Positions 61,843 to 64,000 of a stretch of 64,000 nucleotides of DNA are shown one piece after another (the first letter of the stretch is position 1; each line of letters begins with the position of its first letter). The position numbers and the translations under genes were made by a program. The stretch is from NCBI RefSeq assembly GCF_001890765.1, contig NZ_KV878783.1, forward strand, positions 4,740,771 to 4,804,770, read 5' to 3'. The DNA comes from Spirulina major PCC 6313. GTDB taxonomy: Bacteria > Cyanobacteriota > Cyanobacteriia > Cyanobacteriales > Spirulinaceae. Below the pieces are notes generated by a model. The model searched no databases. It was not told the DNA's origin and saw only the letters and a program-made list of their open reading frames with translations.

Positions 61843-63321
61843 ATGACTGCGATCGCTTCTTCTTCCACTCCCATCCCCGCTGCTATTCGCCGCGAATTTG
61901 AACAGGCCCTCAGCCCCAAGCAAGTCATTCGCCGCAAGGAAGAACTACTCACCTACGAATGCGACGGGTTGGCGGCCTATCGTCAACGCCCGGCCTTGGT
62001 GGTGTTGCCCCGCAGTACAGCAGAAGTGGCGGCGGCGGTGCAGATTTGCGATCGCCATGATCTCCCCTGGGTGGCACGGGGAGCCGGAACCGGGCTATCG
62101 GGCGGCGCTCTCCCCTTGGCCAACGGCGTGCTGATCGTCATGGCCCAAATGAACCGCATCCTCAACATCGACTACGCCAACCAGCGCGTCACCGTCCAAC
62201 CCGGCGTGATTAACAACTGGGTCACCCAAGCCGTCAGCGGCGCAGGCTTCTACTATGCCCCCGACCCCTCCAGCCAAATCATCTGCTCCATCGGCGGCAA
62301 TGTGGCGGAAAATTCCGGCGGCGTTCACTGTCTTAAATACGGCGTGACCACTAACCATGTGCTCGAACTCACCGTCGTCACCACCAGCGGCGAGATCGTC
62401 CAATTGGGGGGGATGGCTCCGGAAATGCCCGGCTATGACCTGATGGGGGTGTTGATCGGCTCCGAGGGAACCCTCGGCGTGGCGACGGAAATCACCCTGC
62501 GGATTTTGAAAACCCCAGAGGCGATCGCTGTCCTCCTGGCCGACTTCGACAGCATCGAAGCGGCGGGCGAAGCGGTCACCGCGATCATCAGTGCGGGGAT
62601 CATTCCAGCAGGGATGGAAATGATGGACAACCTGAGCATTAACGCCGTCGAGGATGTGGTGGCCTTGGGCTGCTATCCCCGCGATGCCGGGGCGATTTTG
62701 CTCGTGGAATTGGATGGGTTGACGGTGGAAGTGGAGGGCAATGTGGCGCGGGTGGGGGAACTCTGTCGCCAGGCGGGGGCGCGATCGCTCACCGTCGCCA
62801 CCGACCCCGAACAACGCCTCAAACTCTGGAAGGGTCGCAAAGCCACCTTCGCCGCAGCCGGGCAAATGAGTCCTAACTACTTCGTCCAAGACGGCGTAGT
62901 GCCCCGTACCCAACTGGCGAAAGTGTTGCGGGAAATTGAGGCATTGAGTGAGCGATCGGGCTACCGGATCGCCAATGTCTTCCACGCCGGAGACGGGAAC
63001 TTACACCCCTTAATTCTCTACGATCAAGCCATTCCGGGAGCCTTCGCCGATGTGGAAGAAATCGGCGCGGAAATCCTCCGCCTTTGTGTCCAAGCCGGGG
63101 GCAGTCTGTCGGGCGAGCATGGTATCGGGGCGGATAAAAATTGCTACATGCCGGAAATGTTCACCCCCACGGATTTGGAGACGATGCAATATGTGCGATC
63201 GGCCTTCAATCCCAAGGGGTTAGCGAATCCGGGCAAACTCTTCCCCACCCCTCAACAATGCGGCGATCGCGCCAACCGTCTCCAAGGCCTGCCCCCCATT
63301 GAAGGCGCAGAACTTTTTTAG
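61843..63321 (+). CDS. glcD: FAD-linked oxidase, glycolate dehydrogenase subunit GlcD
   Basis: 492 aa. The PCMH FAD-binding domain (about 35-220) has VARGAGTGLSGGALPLANGV, SSQIICSIGGNVAENSGGVH and IGSEGTLGVATEITLRI. The C-terminal domain has NVFHAGDGNLHPLILYD and LSGEHGIGADKNC. It oxidises glycolate (or D-lactate) in photorespiration, passing electrons to quinone, usually with partner GlcE/GlcF-type proteins encoded elsewhere. The frame opens at 61762, but ATG 61843 matches the family N-terminus. The upstream 237 bases hold the divergent promoters with the NACHT gene. Confidence 0.93.
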   Translation: MTAIASSSTPIPAAIRREFEQALSPKQVIRRKEELLTYECDGLAAYRQRPALVVLPRSTAEVAAAVQICDRHDLPWVARGAGTGLSGGALPLANGVLIVMAQMNRILNIDYANQRVTVQPGVINNWVTQAVSGAGFYYAPDPSSQIICSIGGNVAENSGGVHCLKYGVTTNHVLELTVVTTSGEIVQLGGMAPEMPGYDLMGVLIGSEGTLGVATEITLRILKTPEAIAVLLADFDSIEAAGEAVTAIISAGIIPAGMEMMDNLSINAVEDVVALGCYPRDAGAILLVELDGLTVEVEGNVARVGELCRQAGARSLTVATDPEQRLKLWKGRKATFAAAGQMSPNYFVQDGVVPRTQLAKVLREIEALSERSGYRIANVFHAGDGNLHPLILYDQAIPGAFADVEEIGAEILRLCVQAGGSLSGEHGIGADKNCYMPEMFTPTDLETMQYVRSAFNPKGLANPGKLFPTPQQCGDRANRLQGLPPIEGAELF

Positions 63322-63384
63322 GATAGTTCAAATGATGACATTTTTGAGATTGACGGAGGAAACAACTCAAGGTGCGTTGTGACC

Positions 63385-64000
63385 CTACGAAGAGGTAGGA
63401 GTTTGCGATTGACAGGTTAAGAGCGGCTTCATTGACAAGGCAAAACCCGCTGTTGCTAAGGTTAAAAAGCCAGTGACCCAAAATGGCGCACTATAATTAA
63501 TACTCACTAAAATCCCGGCAAATGCTGGCCCCAATGCATTTGAAATACTTAAATAGGATGAATTGATCCCTTGCACCGCCCCCTGTTCTGTTTCTTCGCT
63601 ATTGAACGACAAAATTGTGCTGATCATCGGCATGGGAAAAGAATTAAAAACCCCTAATAATACCGCCCCTAGGACAAAGCCGCCCAAGGTGGGAAAGAGG
63701 GGAATGATAAAAAAGACAAGCGCACGACCTGCGATCGCATTCACCAAAATATCCGCCACATTAAACCGCTGCGTTAACGGCTTCACCGCAAACACCTGAG
63801 TCAGCACCCCCACCACCCCCACCAGCGTAAACATCACCGCCAAACTCTTGGCATCTTGTTGCAACACCTTCAAGAAAAACGGCTGAAATGCAAAGGTAAA
63901 AATCGTAAAAGTAAACCCACTAAAAAACGTCAATAAAAACACTGGCCCCAACTTTGGCCGCGTCATCGCCTGGAAAATGCGACCAAACCCAAACATCTGC
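63385..64000 (-). CDS. MFS transporter, C-terminal half (cut by window end)
   Basis: Visible are about 205 codons of the C-terminal six-helix bundle (FLLTFFSGFTFTIFTFAFQP, MFTLVGVVGVLTQVFAVKPL, LVFFIIPLFPTLGGFVLGAV, FAGILVSINYSAPFWVTGFL). The frame is open to the window edge, so the start lies beyond 64000. The ATG at 63996 is an internal methionine, not a start. Substrate unknown; drug or metabolite export is possible. Converges on glcD with a 63-base gap. Confidence 0.85.
   Translation of the reverse strand, partial: QMFGFGRIFQAMTRPKLGPVFLLTFFSGFTFTIFTFAFQPFFLKVLQQDAKSLAVMFTLVGVVGVLTQVFAVKPLTQRFNVADILVNAIAGRALVFFIIPLFPTLGGFVLGAVLLGVFNSFPMPMISTILSFNSEETEQGAVQGINSSYLSISNALGPAFAGILVSINYSAPFWVTGFLTLATAGFALSMKPLLTCQSQTPTSS

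Noticed and set aside
62095-62985. Open frame of 296 codons opposite glcD
   Set aside because: His/Asp/Gly-rich antisense translation with no domain; shadow of GlcD.

Overview
This window is cyanobacterial chromosome. The octamer GCGATCGC (HIP1) recurs in most genes. Several products are typical of cyanobacteria: a PedR-like regulator, a cyAbrB factor, a DUF3143 protein, Uma2 proteins, CyRepA1 and many pentapeptide repeats. An aa3-type cytochrome oxidase operon and single-copy housekeeping genes (recR, hflX, pepA, bioF, glcD) argue against a plasmid. The genus cannot be fixed from sequence alone; a filamentous form with moderate to high GC is plausible. I found no rRNA, tRNA or CRISPR array.

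Layout. 0.3-11.3 kb holds a large phosphorelay hybrid kinase that converges on and overlaps a CHAT-TPR protease-like gene. The CHAT gene is last in a row hflX - methyltransferase - CHAT. A MITE-like element and a glycosyltransferase follow. 11.5-12.8 kb is a TnpB element whose protein has lost its zinc-ribbon cysteines. 12.9-23.8 kb is mostly ordinary: methyltransferase, ABC1 kinase, SpoIID-like protein, secreted pentapeptide protein, HIU hydrolase, VOC protein, Rrf2 and cyAbrB regulators, a radical SAM protein, recR (apparently with an ATT start), a Uma2 protein, and a pedR-lipoprotein pair. 23.9-25.3 kb is a second, intact TnpB element with matching hairpins at both ends. Fructokinase and a flavin disulfide reductase follow.

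28.0-43.2 kb is accessory-rich. It carries an AAA ATPase/DUF4276-like gene pair behind an S9 peptidase, a J-protein/DUF3143 pair, a DUF262-HNH (GmrSD-like) gene overlapping bioF, a plasmid-type CyRepA1 replication protein flanked by dispersed repeats, a TnpB remnant, an orphan nitrile-hydratase-beta-like gene and a membrane pentapeptide protein. 43.2-49.4 kb returns to core genes (ctaCDE, a YdcF-like protein, a sodium:solute symporter).

49.5-64 kb is mixed. It has an RHH/HNH coupled pair, an XRE antitoxin split at a perfect A AAA AAC slippery heptamer, a GH116 glucosidase with a degenerate copy of its 5' end upstream, an AT-rich HEPN-like gene, a cluster of intact and broken Uma2 genes, a compact tail-collar protein, pepA, an HTH-NACHT NTPase, glcD and the end of an MFS transporter.

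Possible defence or conflict genes are AAA+DUF4276, DUF262-HNH, HEPN-like, HTH-NACHT, CHAT-TPR and RHH/HNH. They are scattered among core genes rather than gathered in one island. All functions are inferred from sequence patterns; no database search was run.
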